From Aequorivita lipolytica (GTDB taxonomy: Bacteria; Bacteroidota; Bacteroidia; Flavobacteriales; Flavobacteriaceae), in the NCBI RefSeq assembly GCF_007997135.1, contig NZ_VORU01000001.1, forward strand, positions 310,001-374,000: DNA of 64,000 nt, in the 5' to 3' direction. Made by a program: the position numbers and the translations under genes. The notes beneath the pieces are model-generated. The model did not search any database. It saw only the letters and a list, made by a program, of their open reading frames with translations, and was not told the origin of the DNA. This document shows positions 50,591 through 58,957 of the stretch, in pieces (position 1 is the stretch's first letter; each line of letters begins with the position of its first letter).

Positions 50591-53350
50591 ATGTGCAAAA
50601 TCCTTTGTTTAGTTCTCTTTTTTTTGGGATTTTCCCTTTCCGCACAAAGCATTAAGGTCAAGGGTACCATTAAAGACAGCATCGGCAATCCGCTGGAATT
50701 TGCAAATGTTATTGCCAGTATAAAAGCTACGGGTAAAACTGAATCTTACGGCATTACCAATTACCAAGGGCGCTATCAATTAGATCTTCCCAAGGGAAAT
50801 AACTATATTTTAAGAGCTAGTTTTTTAGGTTATGAAACTAAGGAACAAACAGTAGATGTTCCCGCCGACGCCGAAAATATCGATTTGGATTTCATCTTAA
50901 ATCCGCAAGAAAACCGATTGGATGATGTGGAAATTGTTTATGAAATGCCAGTTACGGTAAAAGGCGACACCATTGTTTATAACGCAGATAGCTTCACAAA
51001 TGGCGATGAACGAAAACTGGGCGACGTGATGAAAAAACTTCCCGGAGTTGAAGTAAACGAAGATGGTGAAATACAGGTTGAAGGTAAAACCGTTACCAAA
51101 GTAATGGTTGAGGGAAAAGATTTCTTTGACGGCGATAGCAAACTTGCGACCAAAAACATTCCCGCAGATGCAGTGGACAAAGTGGAAGTGCTCCGCAACT
51201 ACAACGAAGTGGATCAAATGCGTGGTCTTGGAAACGACCGCGATAACGTTGCGATAAACATCAAATTAAAAGAAGGAAAGAAGAATTTCTGGTTCGGGGA
51301 GGTTACAGCCGGAGCGGGATTGGCAGATGAATACGGTGAAGAAAATGGCCGCTATTTAGTGCATCCAAAACTTTTCTATTACAGCCCGAAATACAGCATA
51401 AATGTAATTACTGATTTCAACAATATTGGGGAAGTGCCGTTTACGTTTAGGGATTATTTCAACTTTACTGGTGGATTTAAAAATTTCAACAAAGGCGGTG
51501 GAACCAATTTTAGAATTAGCGATAGTGACCTCGGATTTGCGGTTTCACAGAACGATCGTGCAAAAAGTATTGACGCGAAATTTGTCGCCGGAAATTTCAG
51601 TTATGCGGTAAATGAAAAACTGGATATAAGCGGCTTTGGAATTTTGAGCGACAACAAAACGAACATTGTTAACAATAGCATTCGTCAATATATTTTGACT
51701 GGAATTACTGAAAACACAAATACCAGCAATGATCAGCGCAACCAATTGGCAATGCTGAAACTGAGCAGCACTTACAAGCCAAATACAAACTTTCAGCTGG
51801 ATTATGATGCGCTGATCAAAACTTCGAAGCAAACCGAGGATGATGCCACAATTTCTATTGTTGGCGGAAACCAAAACGACATTTCCGAAGTGAAGGAGAA
51901 CAAGCCATTTTCAATAAATCAAACGGCGAATGCTTATTTTACTTTAAACGATAAGAACATTTTCGCAGCAGAAGTGCAGCATTTGTATCAAAACGAAGAT
52001 CCGTTTTACCAAGCGGTGCAGGATTCCATTCCGTTTCGTGGTGTTTTTACAGTTATAAATCCGCTGGATCCTTTCAATAGTGATTCGGATACATTTGATC
52101 CATTGGAACAATCTGACCGATACAGTGTCAATCAAAACAAAACCGTAAAAAGTAATAAGCTGGATGCAAAGGTTGATTATTATTATGTTTTGAACAATGT
52201 TAGTAATCTTAATTTTACGATTGGAACTACCTATAGTAACCAAAAATTCAACTCTAGTATTTTTCAGATTTTGGATAATGGTAACCGAAATGATTTCACT
52301 GAAAATGATTTCAACAACGACGTAACCTATACTTTTACGGATGCTTTTTTCGGACTTCATTATAAATTGAAAAGCGGGAAATTCATTTTCACTCCGGGCG
52401 TTACGCTCCACAATTACAATTTAAAAAACGAGCAATTGGGAACGACTGCAACTCAGAACGATTGGATGGTTTTGCCAGATATGAATGTGGTTTTGGAATT
52501 GAAGAAAAGCGAAAATTTGCGATTCAACTATGCTATCACTTCAGAGTACAGCGATGTAAACAATTATGCCCAAGCCTATGTTTTCAATAACTACAATCGT
52601 CTTTTCCGAGGAAATAGGGAGCTGGAAAACTCGCTTTCACACAGTTATAATTTAACGTATTTCAGTTTTAATCTTTTCAATTATACAAACATTGGCGGGA
52701 ATTTAAGCTACACCCGCCGAATTGATGCCATTAAAGCAAATACTGAATTGGTAGGCATCAATCAAGTGAGTAGCCCTTTGAATTTTGATAGCAACTTCCC
52801 AGACGAAACATTTTCAGCAGTGGGGAGATTCAGCAAAACCATAAAAAAAGTTCAGTTTAAGCTGGATGCCGCTGTGTTTTTAACCAAAACAAACAATACT
52901 ATAAATAATGAAATACAGGAAAGCCAAAGTCTTACGCAGAACTATAACGCCAGTGTACAAAGTAATTTCAAAAGCTTTCCAAATTTTGAAGTGGGCTACC
53001 GTTTTATCAGTAATGATTACGACAATGGTGGCTCGACCCAAACATTTTTTACAAATCGTCCGTATGCAAATGTGAATATTCGGTTTTTGAAAGATTTCAA
53101 TTTCTTTGCGGAGTGGGATTATTATAAATACACTAACGACGCCAAAACTATTGAAAACAGTTATTCCTTTTTCAATGCAAATTTATATTATCAGCACGGC
53201 GAGAGTTCTTGGGAATTTTCAGTGCGTGCGACCAATATTTTGGATACCAAATCCATAAACAATGACAGTTTTAATGATCAATTCAATACTACTTCGCAGT
53301 ATTTTGTGTTGCCACGTATTGTAATGTTCGTTATAAAATATGATTTGTAA
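50591..53350 (+). CDS. TonB-dependent-receptor-like outer membrane beta-barrel protein
   Basis: A 919-residue protein from ATG 50591, with a signal peptide (LCLVLFFLGFSLSAQS). Residues about 20-110 are a carboxypeptidase-regulatory-like domain (VKGTIKDSIGNPLEFANVIA, then LRASFLGYETKEQTV). A plug-like region follows (GDVMKKLPGVEVNEDGEIQV, then ADAVDKVEVLRNYNEVDQMRGLG). The rest is a large beta-barrel with aromatic-rich strands, ending FVLPRIVMFVIKYDL. It probably receives or displays something together with the upstream GLPGLI protein; the ligand is unknown. A TATCTTTG box at 50461-50468 may be its promoter, in a 190-bp leader. Confidence 0.88.
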   Translation: MCKILCLVLFFLGFSLSAQSIKVKGTIKDSIGNPLEFANVIASIKATGKTESYGITNYQGRYQLDLPKGNNYILRASFLGYETKEQTVDVPADAENIDLDFILNPQENRLDDVEIVYEMPVTVKGDTIVYNADSFTNGDERKLGDVMKKLPGVEVNEDGEIQVEGKTVTKVMVEGKDFFDGDSKLATKNIPADAVDKVEVLRNYNEVDQMRGLGNDRDNVAINIKLKEGKKNFWFGEVTAGAGLADEYGEENGRYLVHPKLFYYSPKYSINVITDFNNIGEVPFTFRDYFNFTGGFKNFNKGGGTNFRISDSDLGFAVSQNDRAKSIDAKFVAGNFSYAVNEKLDISGFGILSDNKTNIVNNSIRQYILTGITENTNTSNDQRNQLAMLKLSSTYKPNTNFQLDYDALIKTSKQTEDDATISIVGGNQNDISEVKENKPFSINQTANAYFTLNDKNIFAAEVQHLYQNEDPFYQAVQDSIPFRGVFTVINPLDPFNSDSDTFDPLEQSDRYSVNQNKTVKSNKLDAKVDYYYVLNNVSNLNFTIGTTYSNQKFNSSIFQILDNGNRNDFTENDFNNDVTYTFTDAFFGLHYKLKSGKFIFTPGVTLHNYNLKNEQLGTTATQNDWMVLPDMNVVLELKKSENLRFNYAITSEYSDVNNYAQAYVFNNYNRLFRGNRELENSLSHSYNLTYFSFNLFNYTNIGGNLSYTRRIDAIKANTELVGINQVSSPLNFDSNFPDETFSAVGRFSKTIKKVQFKLDAAVFLTKTNNTINNEIQESQSLTQNYNASVQSNFKSFPNFEVGYRFISNDYDNGGSTQTFFTNRPYANVNIRFLKDFNFFAEWDYYKYTNDAKTIENSYSFFNANLYYQHGESSWEFSVRATNILDTKSINNDSFNDQFNTTSQYFVLPRIVMFVIKYDL

Positions 53351-53374
53351 ACGTCATTGCAAGCGAAGAATCTT

Positions 53375-53382
53375 TACTTTTG
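53375..53382 (+). promoter_or_regulatory. Possible -7 element of the DUF4230 gene
   Basis: TACTTTTG matches TAnnTTTG, with TTG at 53357-53359 15 nt upstream, 70 bp before the ATG. The surrounding CGTCATTGCAAGCGAAGAATC resembles a dispersed flavobacterial repeat, so the match may be accidental. Confidence 0.35.
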
Positions 53383-53452
53383 ACACATAATTACGTAGCC
53401 CTAAAAGTCTAATATCTCAAATCTAATAGCGCAGCGGTCTCATATCTACTTT

Positions 53453-54067
53453 ATGCGAAACATCCTCCTAGGAATTGTAATTGCCTTTGTAATCGTTTTT
53501 GGTTTGCGTTATTGTGAAAACCAGAAGGATACCCGTGAAACTTTGGAAGCAAATACGGCCCTCATTCAAAAAGAACTTAAAAACGTGGGCAAACTAATTG
53601 TTACCGAAGGAAGTTATGCGCAGGTTTTCAGTTATAATGACAGCAAAGATTTAATGTACGGCCTGTTCGATGCCCGAAAAAAAGCATTGATTGTTGTAAA
53701 TGCGAAAGCAACGATTGCGTATGATTTAAGCCAAGTGAATACCGAAGTTGATGAAGCCACCAAAACCGTAACTATCACAAATATTCCCGAACCCGAGCTT
53801 TCCATAAACCCAAATATTCAGTATTACGATGTTACCCAAGATTATTTGAATCAGTTCACGGCTTCAGATTACAACAAAATAAAACAACGCGTTGAAAAAT
53901 CGCTTCGAAAAAAAATAGAGGCTTCGGAACTTCGCACGAATGCTGAAAACCGTTTGATTTCAGAACTTCAGAAAATTTATATTTTAACCAATTCTATGGG
54001 TTGGACTTTAAAGTATAATGGAAACCCAATTGAAAAAGAACAAGACTTTAAGAAGTTGAAATTATAA
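53453..54067 (+). CDS. DUF4230 domain protein
   Basis: A 204-residue protein with one N-terminal transmembrane helix (ILLGIVIAFVIVFGLRY), so most of it faces the periplasm or is anchored at the inner membrane. The DUF4230 core is KNVGKLIVTEGSYAQVFSY, then KKALIVVNAKATIAYDLSQVNTEV and the strand-rich TVTITNIPEPELSINPNIQYYDV. A helical region follows (about 145-185). The function is unknown across the family. Its last 6 bp overlap the convergent nuclease gene. Confidence 0.85.
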   Translation: MRNILLGIVIAFVIVFGLRYCENQKDTRETLEANTALIQKELKNVGKLIVTEGSYAQVFSYNDSKDLMYGLFDARKKALIVVNAKATIAYDLSQVNTEVDEATKTVTITNIPEPELSINPNIQYYDVTQDYLNQFTASDYNKIKQRVEKSLRKKIEASELRTNAENRLISELQKIYILTNSMGWTLKYNGNPIEKEQDFKKLKL

Positions 54068-54388
54068 CATATATTCCGTGGCGTATCCATTATCTACCAA
54101 CCAAATATTTACATCTAGATCTCCAAGCATAATGTTTGCAAGATAACGGCCGTACTTTCCCTGTTTATCTTTATAAGAGCGAATTTGCACTTCTTTATCC
54201 AGTATCATTTCCCTTAAAATATCTCGGGCTATAATACCCTGCTCTTTTTCTTCTCCTCGAATTTCTGGAGTGTTTATGCCATAAAGACGAAGTTTCATTT
54301 CCTGAGTGTGAAGGAACCCTAGGTCTACTAGAGCCGTAACTGTATCGCCATCGTAAACGGCGATAATTTTTGCTTTGTAATGATACAT
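54062..54388 (-). CDS. Thermonuclease (SNase-like) family protein
   Basis: A 108-residue SNase-fold protein. YKAKIIAVYDGDTVTALVDLGF carries the catalytic-site Asp pair, and MKLRLYGINTPEIRGEEKEQG contains Arg and Glu equivalents of staphylococcal nuclease Arg35 and Glu43. VQIRSYKDKQGKYGRYLANIML supplies the second Arg. No signal peptide is seen, so it should act in the cytoplasm unless the start is missed. The domain is minimal in length. Nuclease activity is expected from the conserved residues but not proven. Confidence 0.85.
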   Translation of the reverse strand: MYHYKAKIIAVYDGDTVTALVDLGFLHTQEMKLRLYGINTPEIRGEEKEQGIIARDILREMILDKEVQIRSYKDKQGKYGRYLANIMLGDLDVNIWLVDNGYATEYML

Positions 54389-54463
54389 AATTTCAGATTT
54401 TTTGGTTGGTTGTATAAAGCTACAAAAAACTGAAATTCAATCGATTGAATATTTTAAATATTT

Positions 54464-54497
54464 ATTCCCCTCCCTTTGGGAGGGGTTAGGGGTGGGA
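54464..54497. repeat. CCCCTCCCTTTGGGAGGGGTTAGGGG repeat
   Basis: A longer member of the C/G-rich palindromic family. On the minus strand it starts immediately after the TAG stop of the rhodanese gene. Confidence 0.75.
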
Positions 54498-54803
54498 CTA
54501 AAGTTTCTGGCTCAAACTGAACCAACCACCACCATTCATCGCTTCTACACCGCTGCTTTTTAAAATGGTCGCGGCGCTTGCACTGCGCATTCCGCTAGCG
54601 CAACAGGTAATTACGGGTTTGTCCCATTTTTTTATTTCGCCCATTTTTGAAGATATCTTTTGAAGCGGAATGTTTTTGGAACCCGGAATTGCTCCACTTT
54701 CATATTCGCCTTTGCTGCGCACATCAACGATGATGGCACCGCGGCTTTTAAAATCCTCAATCTTCTTTGTTTTGTTTCCGAATAAAAAATCAAATAGTCC
54801 CAT
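54498..54803 (-). CDS. Rhodanese-like domain protein
   Basis: A 101-residue single-domain rhodanese. GAIIVDVRSKGEYESGAIPGSKNIPL is the typical first half. The active-site loop is VITCCASGMRSASA with the catalytic Cys68 in CASGMRS. It could carry persulfide sulfur in the cytoplasm. The first residues (MGLFDFLFGNKTKKIEDF) give a short amphipathic start. It lies 33 bp downstream of the aromatic amino acid hydroxylase gene on the same strand and may share its transcript. Confidence 0.9.
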   Translation of the reverse strand: MGLFDFLFGNKTKKIEDFKSRGAIIVDVRSKGEYESGAIPGSKNIPLQKISSKMGEIKKWDKPVITCCASGMRSASAATILKSSGVEAMNGGGWFSLSQKL

Positions 54804-54836
54804 GTTTACTGCCCGAGAAGTCGGGCAACTTTTTAA

Positions 54837-56675
54837 TTAATCTTTATTTTGGACACTGAGCGAAGCCGAAGTTTCAATAAGCCCCAACCCACCATCAATC
54901 AAATGTGCCACTTTTGGTTTTTGTTGCTTCAAATGTAAAAGATGTTTCAAGATTTCTTCGGAAAAATCTGATTCAGTTTGTGCAACCAATTCATAAATTT
55001 CCAACGGAAGCAACCAATCTGTTGAATGGTTTTCTTTTACAGTTTTAAAAATTACTTCTAATCTGTCCCCCTCCTTCGAAGGAGGGGTTAGGGGAGGATG
55101 TTCTTCCCGAATCTCCCGAACTTCTTTATAAAGTGAATTCAACTCTCTTTCTTTTTCCGAAAGCTGCACACGAATAGTCTCGCTTGAGGAAACGTGGTTC
55201 ACCGAATCAAAAGAATTATAATCCGCTGCACCCGCAAATGCTGAAGCAATTTCCTTGCCCACGGCCATATCAAAATCGCCCATTTCTGGGGAAAACAATA
55301 CTTCGTTTTTATATTTTACGGTGCATTCTGTAAATTGAATTAACATCAATTCTCCTCTTAAATTTCGCATTCCGGTTACGTTCAAACCTGCTACGGTTAT
55401 TCCGCTTTCAAACTCAAAAGCAATAGGTTTTCCGTCATAAAAATTATACGCCTGCAAATCGCGCGGCCCCATATTTTCAATAGATAAATTAATGCCTTTC
55501 AATTTCCCCAAAGGCGAACGGAATCCTTTTCTATGCCGAAGTATTCCGTGGCCAATCACTTCTTTTTCGCGATAGCTAAGTGCGGTTTCTCCCTCAGTTT
55601 CAAAATAAACCACTTCATTGTCCTCGTTTTTGATCATTCGAGAAAAATGACCGCTTATTTGAAGTCCGGTACTAATTTCAATAGTGCCAAGTTGTTTTGA
55701 TTTTATAAGTTTTTTCAATCCGCGCCATCCACCTTTTCGAACAGCCATTGTATTTGCAAATTCTTCCAAAACTTCCTGTAAATAAGCAAAATCTGGCGTT
55801 ACATAAAGTTGCGGTTGTGGTTTTGTAATATCGAAATCTTGATAGGCCGCTTCAATGGAATAGGGAATTTTCTTCACTTCATCTTTCATACACCAAACGC
55901 TTTCGCCAATGGAAGAAAGCAGCCCTGCGCCATAAATCTTCGGATTTTCAACCGTGCCGACCATTCCGTATTCCACAGTCCACCAATGCAAATTTCGAAT
56001 CAAAGAAATCTCGGAAGGTTTCACTTTTTTGTTTTGAAGTTCTTCAACGCGGTTCTCGGCTATTTCAATTTTTAGAAGATGGCTATTTAGCGCCATATTT
56101 TCATCTCCCCCCTCGGGGGAGGCCGGGTGGGGGCTTTCTTTCAAAATAGAAAGTTCACGAACGGCTTCATACATATCAATATCGTGCGCACTGGAAATAG
56201 CTTTTGCGCCCACTTCCCCGAAACGTCGCAAATACTCAGCATAATCCGGACTGGCGATAATAGGTGCGTGTCCGGCACCTTCATGAATAATATCTGGCGC
56301 AGGCGTGTATTCTATGTTTTCAAGTTGGCGGATATCGCTGGCAATCACGAGCACTTTATACGCTTGAAATTCCATAAAAGCGTTGGGCGGAATAAATCCG
56401 TCAACCGCAACTGCTGCCCAACCAATTTCCTTCAAAATACGGTTCATTCCGTACATGGATGGAATTTCGTCTATGGAAATACCGGTTTTTTTAAGACCTC
56501 CCAAATAACTTTCATGGGCAACCTTTGCCAGATAATCCACGTTTTTTCGCATTACATAACGCCAAACGGCTTGGTTTATGGGCGTATATTGCTCATAATT
56601 CTGTGGCTTTATGTACTGTTTTAAATGCGGTGGTAACCGGTCTAACAATTCGTTGGTTTCAATCTTGCTTTCCAT
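54837..56675 (-). CDS. Aromatic amino acid hydroxylase (phenylalanine 4-hydroxylase-like)
   Basis: A 612-residue protein from ATG 56675. The iron site is APDIIHEGAGHAPIIASPDYAEYL, with the two His ligands, and the third ligand (Glu) is likely in HWWTVEYGMVG. It would hydroxylate phenylalanine to tyrosine with a pterin cofactor. The bacterial catalytic domain is extended by about 300 residues, as in other Bacteroidota members. Three repeat-derived peptides are visible: SPHPASPEGGDEN (about residue 190), EEHPPLTPPSKEGDRLE (about 530) and the C-terminal ETSASLSVQNKD. All three match dispersed DNA repeats, so the gene has absorbed mobile palindromic sequence without loss of frame. Confidence 0.87.
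   Translation of the reverse strand: MESKIETNELLDRLPPHLKQYIKPQNYEQYTPINQAVWRYVMRKNVDYLAKVAHESYLGGLKKTGISIDEIPSMYGMNRILKEIGWAAVAVDGFIPPNAFMEFQAYKVLVIASDIRQLENIEYTPAPDIIHEGAGHAPIIASPDYAEYLRRFGEVGAKAISSAHDIDMYEAVRELSILKESPHPASPEGGDENMALNSHLLKIEIAENRVEELQNKKVKPSEISLIRNLHWWTVEYGMVGTVENPKIYGAGLLSSIGESVWCMKDEVKKIPYSIEAAYQDFDITKPQPQLYVTPDFAYLQEVLEEFANTMAVRKGGWRGLKKLIKSKQLGTIEISTGLQISGHFSRMIKNEDNEVVYFETEGETALSYREKEVIGHGILRHRKGFRSPLGKLKGINLSIENMGPRDLQAYNFYDGKPIAFEFESGITVAGLNVTGMRNLRGELMLIQFTECTVKYKNEVLFSPEMGDFDMAVGKEIASAFAGAADYNSFDSVNHVSSSETIRVQLSEKERELNSLYKEVREIREEHPPLTPPSKEGDRLEVIFKTVKENHSTDWLLPLEIYELVAQTESDFSEEILKHLLHLKQQKPKVAHLIDGGLGLIETSASLSVQNKD
55067..55097. repeat. C/G-rich palindromic repeat inside the hydroxylase gene
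   Basis: CCCCCTCCTTCGAAGGAGGGG followed by a TTAGGGGAGG tail, of the same family as the intergenic repeats. It is read in frame on the minus strand as PPLTPPSKEGD. Confidence 0.85.
56107..56133. repeat. Second C/G-rich repeat inside the hydroxylase gene
   Basis: CCCCCCTCGGGGGAGGCCGGGTGGGGGC, read on the minus strand as SPHPASPEGGD, between two otherwise ordinary helical segments of the catalytic domain. Confidence 0.75.
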
Positions 56676-56691
56676 AATTATCAAAAGTACT

Positions 56692-56699
56692 GAGTTTTG
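56692..56699 (-). promoter_or_regulatory. -7 promoter element of the hydroxylase gene
   Basis: On the minus strand this reads TACTTTTG, a perfect TAnnTTTG box 17 bp before the ATG at 56675. Confidence 0.5.
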
Positions 56700-56716
56700 T
56701 TTTGAAAACGTACAGC

Positions 56717-56911
56717 TCCTTCCCCTTTTTCACTTGCATCCGACGAGGGAGGCACGACCGAGAGGAATGCACGGTGGCTTTTTTGCTTTTCCGCAAAAAA
56801 GTCGGAAGGGGTATTTCCTCTTTTTCACTTGCATCCGACGATGGAGGCACGACCTAGAGGAATGCAAAGTGGATTTAAAATCTTTTTAGATTTTAAAAGA
56901 CGGAAGGGGTA
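56717..56911. repeat. Tandem pair of about 95-bp repeats with variable internal hairpins
   Basis: Unit A (56717-56813) and unit B (56816-56911) share CTTTTTCACTTGCATCC, GGAGGCACGACC and AGAGGAATGCA, then differ completely inside a perfect hairpin. In A the stem is CTTTTTTGC/GCAAAAAAG; in B it is TTTAAAATC/GATTTTAAA. Both end CGGAAGGGGTA. A shorter relative with the same two ends lies at 63191-63249. The conserved ends with a swapped stem suggest a structured mobile repeat. Confidence 0.8.
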
Positions 56912-56942
56912 ATTGGGTCTTGTTTTGTAAATTGCATCAACA

Positions 56943-57512
56943 ATGAAAGCAATTTCCAGAAAAGAAGAAATAATAACAACCGCAGCTCGCCTCTTTAACG
57001 AAAAAGGTTATAAAGCAGTTTCTATGCGCGACATCGCCACGGCAATGGATATTAAGGCTGCGAGTCTTTACAATCACATTAACGGAAAGCAGGAAATACT
57101 TTCGGAAATTATTTTAAAAGTTGCTGAGGAATTTACAAAGGGAATGACAAACGTGGTTGCTGAAAACAGTTCGGCGATTAAAAAAGTTGAAAAAGTAATC
57201 GAGCTTCACATAGATATAACGGTAAACCATTCCGATGCACTTGCCGCTTTGAATAACGATTGGATGCATTTGGAGGAAACAGATTTAAAGGCGTTTGTAA
57301 AAATGCGGGAAGATTACGAAGAAAATTTCCGAAGGATCATAAAACAAGGAATTGAAGCGGGTGAAATAAAACCATATCATCCCGAAGTAATACTGTTTTC
57401 AATACTTTCTACACTGCGAACCCTTTATTTGTGGTATCAAAAACGCGGAAAATTGGATGTGAATATTCTGAAAAAAGATATGGTTTCGGTATTGATAAAG
57501 GGTATTGTGTGA
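56943..57512 (+). CDS. TetR/AcrR-family regulator of the phenylacetate operon
   Basis: A 189-residue repressor. The helix-turn-helix is in residues about 8-50 (EIITTAARLFNEKGYKAVSM, then RDIATAMDIKAASLYNHING). The C-terminal ligand-binding region is helical and unassigned. It precedes paaE in the same direction. A perfect inverted repeat with 7-bp arms overlaps the paaE promoter 38 bp downstream of its stop. By analogy with TetR-type PaaR regulators it should repress the paa genes until phenylacetyl-CoA binds. That ligand is inference. Confidence 0.85.
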   Translation: MKAISRKEEIITTAARLFNEKGYKAVSMRDIATAMDIKAASLYNHINGKQEILSEIILKVAEEFTKGMTNVVAENSSAIKKVEKVIELHIDITVNHSDALAALNNDWMHLEETDLKAFVKMREDYEENFRRIIKQGIEAGEIKPYHPEVILFSILSTLRTLYLWYQKRGKLDVNILKKDMVSVLIKGIV

Positions 57513-57539
57513 GGGGCAATTTATCACAAAGTTAATAAT

Positions 57540-57570
57540 TTGCAATTCTAACTAACAAGCGTTAGTTTTG
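57540..57570 (+). promoter_or_regulatory. paaE promoter
   Basis: TTG at 57540-57542 and TAGTTTTG at 57563-57570, spaced by exactly 20 nt. This is one of the best promoters in the window. The GTG start of paaE is at 57594. Confidence 0.7.
57550..57567. promoter_or_regulatory. Likely TetR operator overlapping the paaE promoter
   Basis: AACTAACAAGCGTTAGTT is a perfect inverted repeat (AACTAAC / GTTAGTT) with a 4-nt AAGC centre. It covers the spacer and the first bases of the -7 box, so a bound repressor would block transcription. No second copy was found before the TetR gene itself. Confidence 0.65.
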
Positions 57571-57593
57571 TTAACCTAATTCGACAAAAACAC

Positions 57594-58667
57594 GTGGCGA
57601 AATTTCATAAAATAAAAGTAAAGAACGTTTACAAAGAGACCGACGATTGTTCGGTAATCACATTTGACGTTCCTGAAGAATTGGCCGAAGAATTCCACTT
57701 CCGCCAAGGTCAACACTTAACTTTGAAAGCTGATATAAATGGCGAAGATACCCGCCGTTCCTATAGTTTGTGTTCCAGTCCGGTAGATGATGAATGGAAG
57801 GTTGCCGTAAAAGTGATTCCCGGTGGTACTTTTTCAACCTTTGTAAATTCAGAATTAAAAACGGGAGACACGCTTGAAATCATGGAACCCAGTGGAATGT
57901 TTGGGGTTGAAATTGAACCAGACAAGGAAAAAAACTATCTGTTTTTTGCGGCCGGAAGCGGAATTACACCAGTACTTTCAATGATTAAAACACATTTGGC
58001 ATTGGAGCCAAATGCAACTTGCAAGCTGTTTTATGTGAATAGAACGGCGAAATCCATTATCTTTAAAGAAGCTTTGGAACAGTTGCGCAACGAATATTTT
58101 GGAAGGCTGGAAATCTATTATTTTTTAACTAAAGAGCGCCGCGATATTGAACTTCTGAATGGTCGTTTTGATGATGAAAAGATGGAGGTTTTAACCAAAA
58201 CCTTTATCGATATACCTGATACCAGCGAAGTGTTTTTGTGCGGTCCCGAGGAAATGGTGAGTTACGTGAGCAACTATTTAATTGAAGCTGGCTTGCCAAA
58301 AGAATTGATTCATTTTGAATTGTTCGTAACAGGATTAACCGAAGAAGATAAAAAACGCGCCGAACGTTTGGCGCAGCAAAATGTTGAAGGTGTTGAAATA
58401 ACTATTGTGGATGGTGGAAAAGAGTTCCAGTTTACAATGACAAAAGATTTTGACAATATTCTCGATGCCGCCTTAGCCGCTGGTGCAGATTTGCCATTCG
58501 CCTGTAAAGGCGGCGTCTGCAGCACTTGCAAATGTCAAATTTTAGAAGGCAGTGTAGAAATGAAAGTAAATTACGCTTTGGAAGAAAAGGAAGTGGCACA
58601 AAACTTTGTGTTGAGTTGCCAAAGTGTTCCAACTTCCAAAAAAGTAAAAGTAGATTTTGATGTATGA
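57594..58667 (+). CDS. paaE: 1,2-phenylacetyl-CoA epoxidase reductase subunit PaaE
   Basis: A 357-residue reductase starting at GTG. Residues 1-100 are the FAD domain (RRSYSLCSSP), about 105-240 the NAD(P) domain (FFAAGSGITPVLSMI and VFLCGPEEMV), and about 265-357 a plant-type 2Fe-2S ferredoxin (FACKGGVCSTCKCQI and the fourth Cys in FVLSCQS). It passes electrons from NADPH to the PaaA diiron centre. It is first in the operon here, separated from paaA by a toxin-antitoxin cassette. No missing residues. Confidence 0.95.
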   Translation: MAKFHKIKVKNVYKETDDCSVITFDVPEELAEEFHFRQGQHLTLKADINGEDTRRSYSLCSSPVDDEWKVAVKVIPGGTFSTFVNSELKTGDTLEIMEPSGMFGVEIEPDKEKNYLFFAAGSGITPVLSMIKTHLALEPNATCKLFYVNRTAKSIIFKEALEQLRNEYFGRLEIYYFLTKERRDIELLNGRFDDEKMEVLTKTFIDIPDTSEVFLCGPEEMVSYVSNYLIEAGLPKELIHFELFVTGLTEEDKKRAERLAQQNVEGVEITIVDGGKEFQFTMTKDFDNILDAALAAGADLPFACKGGVCSTCKCQILEGSVEMKVNYALEEKEVAQNFVLSCQSVPTSKKVKVDFDV

Positions 58668-58675
58668 TGAATCTT

Positions 58676-58702
58676 CCTGTAAGGTTTCAAAAACCTTGTA
58701 GG
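58676..58702. repeat. Hairpin repeat downstream of paaE
   Basis: AAGGTTT and AAACCTT pair across a CAA loop, with partial outer pairing (CCT/AGG). There is no T-tract, so it is more likely a dispersed palindrome or attenuator than a full terminator. Confidence 0.55.
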
Positions 58703-58720
58703 TCTATATAAAATAATATT

Positions 58721-58957
58721 ATGAGCGAAAAAGGAGCATTAAATAGAATAACAATCAACCCAAAGATTTGCCACGGCAAGCCTGTGGTAAGAAATTTGCG
58801 TTGGCCTGTAGAGGTTATTTTAGATATGTTGAGTTCGGGGATGAGTAAGGAAGAAATCGTCTCGGATCATTCCGAACTTGAATTAGAAGATATTCACGCT
58901 TGTTTGCAATATGCCAAACTATCTGTATCGGGAAAATCAATTCTTGAAGCGAGTTAG
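58721..58957 (+). CDS. DUF433 antitoxin
   Basis: A 78-residue DUF433 protein: LNRITINPKICHGKPVVRNLRWPVEVILDMLSSGMSKEEIV, then LELEDIHACLQYAK. DUF433 proteins are DNA-binding antitoxins (VapB-like) partnered with PIN-like DUF5615 toxins. The first residues MSEKGA are the same as those of paaA (MSEK) at DNA level and appear to come from the duplicated paaA start. DUF433 proteins normally begin near LNRITINP. It abuts the decayed toxin gene, so it may no longer have a partner here. Confidence 0.85.
   Translation: MSEKGALNRITINPKICHGKPVVRNLRWPVEVILDMLSSGMSKEEIVSDHSELELEDIHACLQYAKLSVSGKSILEAS

Noticed and set aside
56611-56889. Small open frames across the tandem 95-bp repeats, both strands
   Set aside because: They translate the repeat and its hairpins; the same peptides appear twice only because the DNA repeats.
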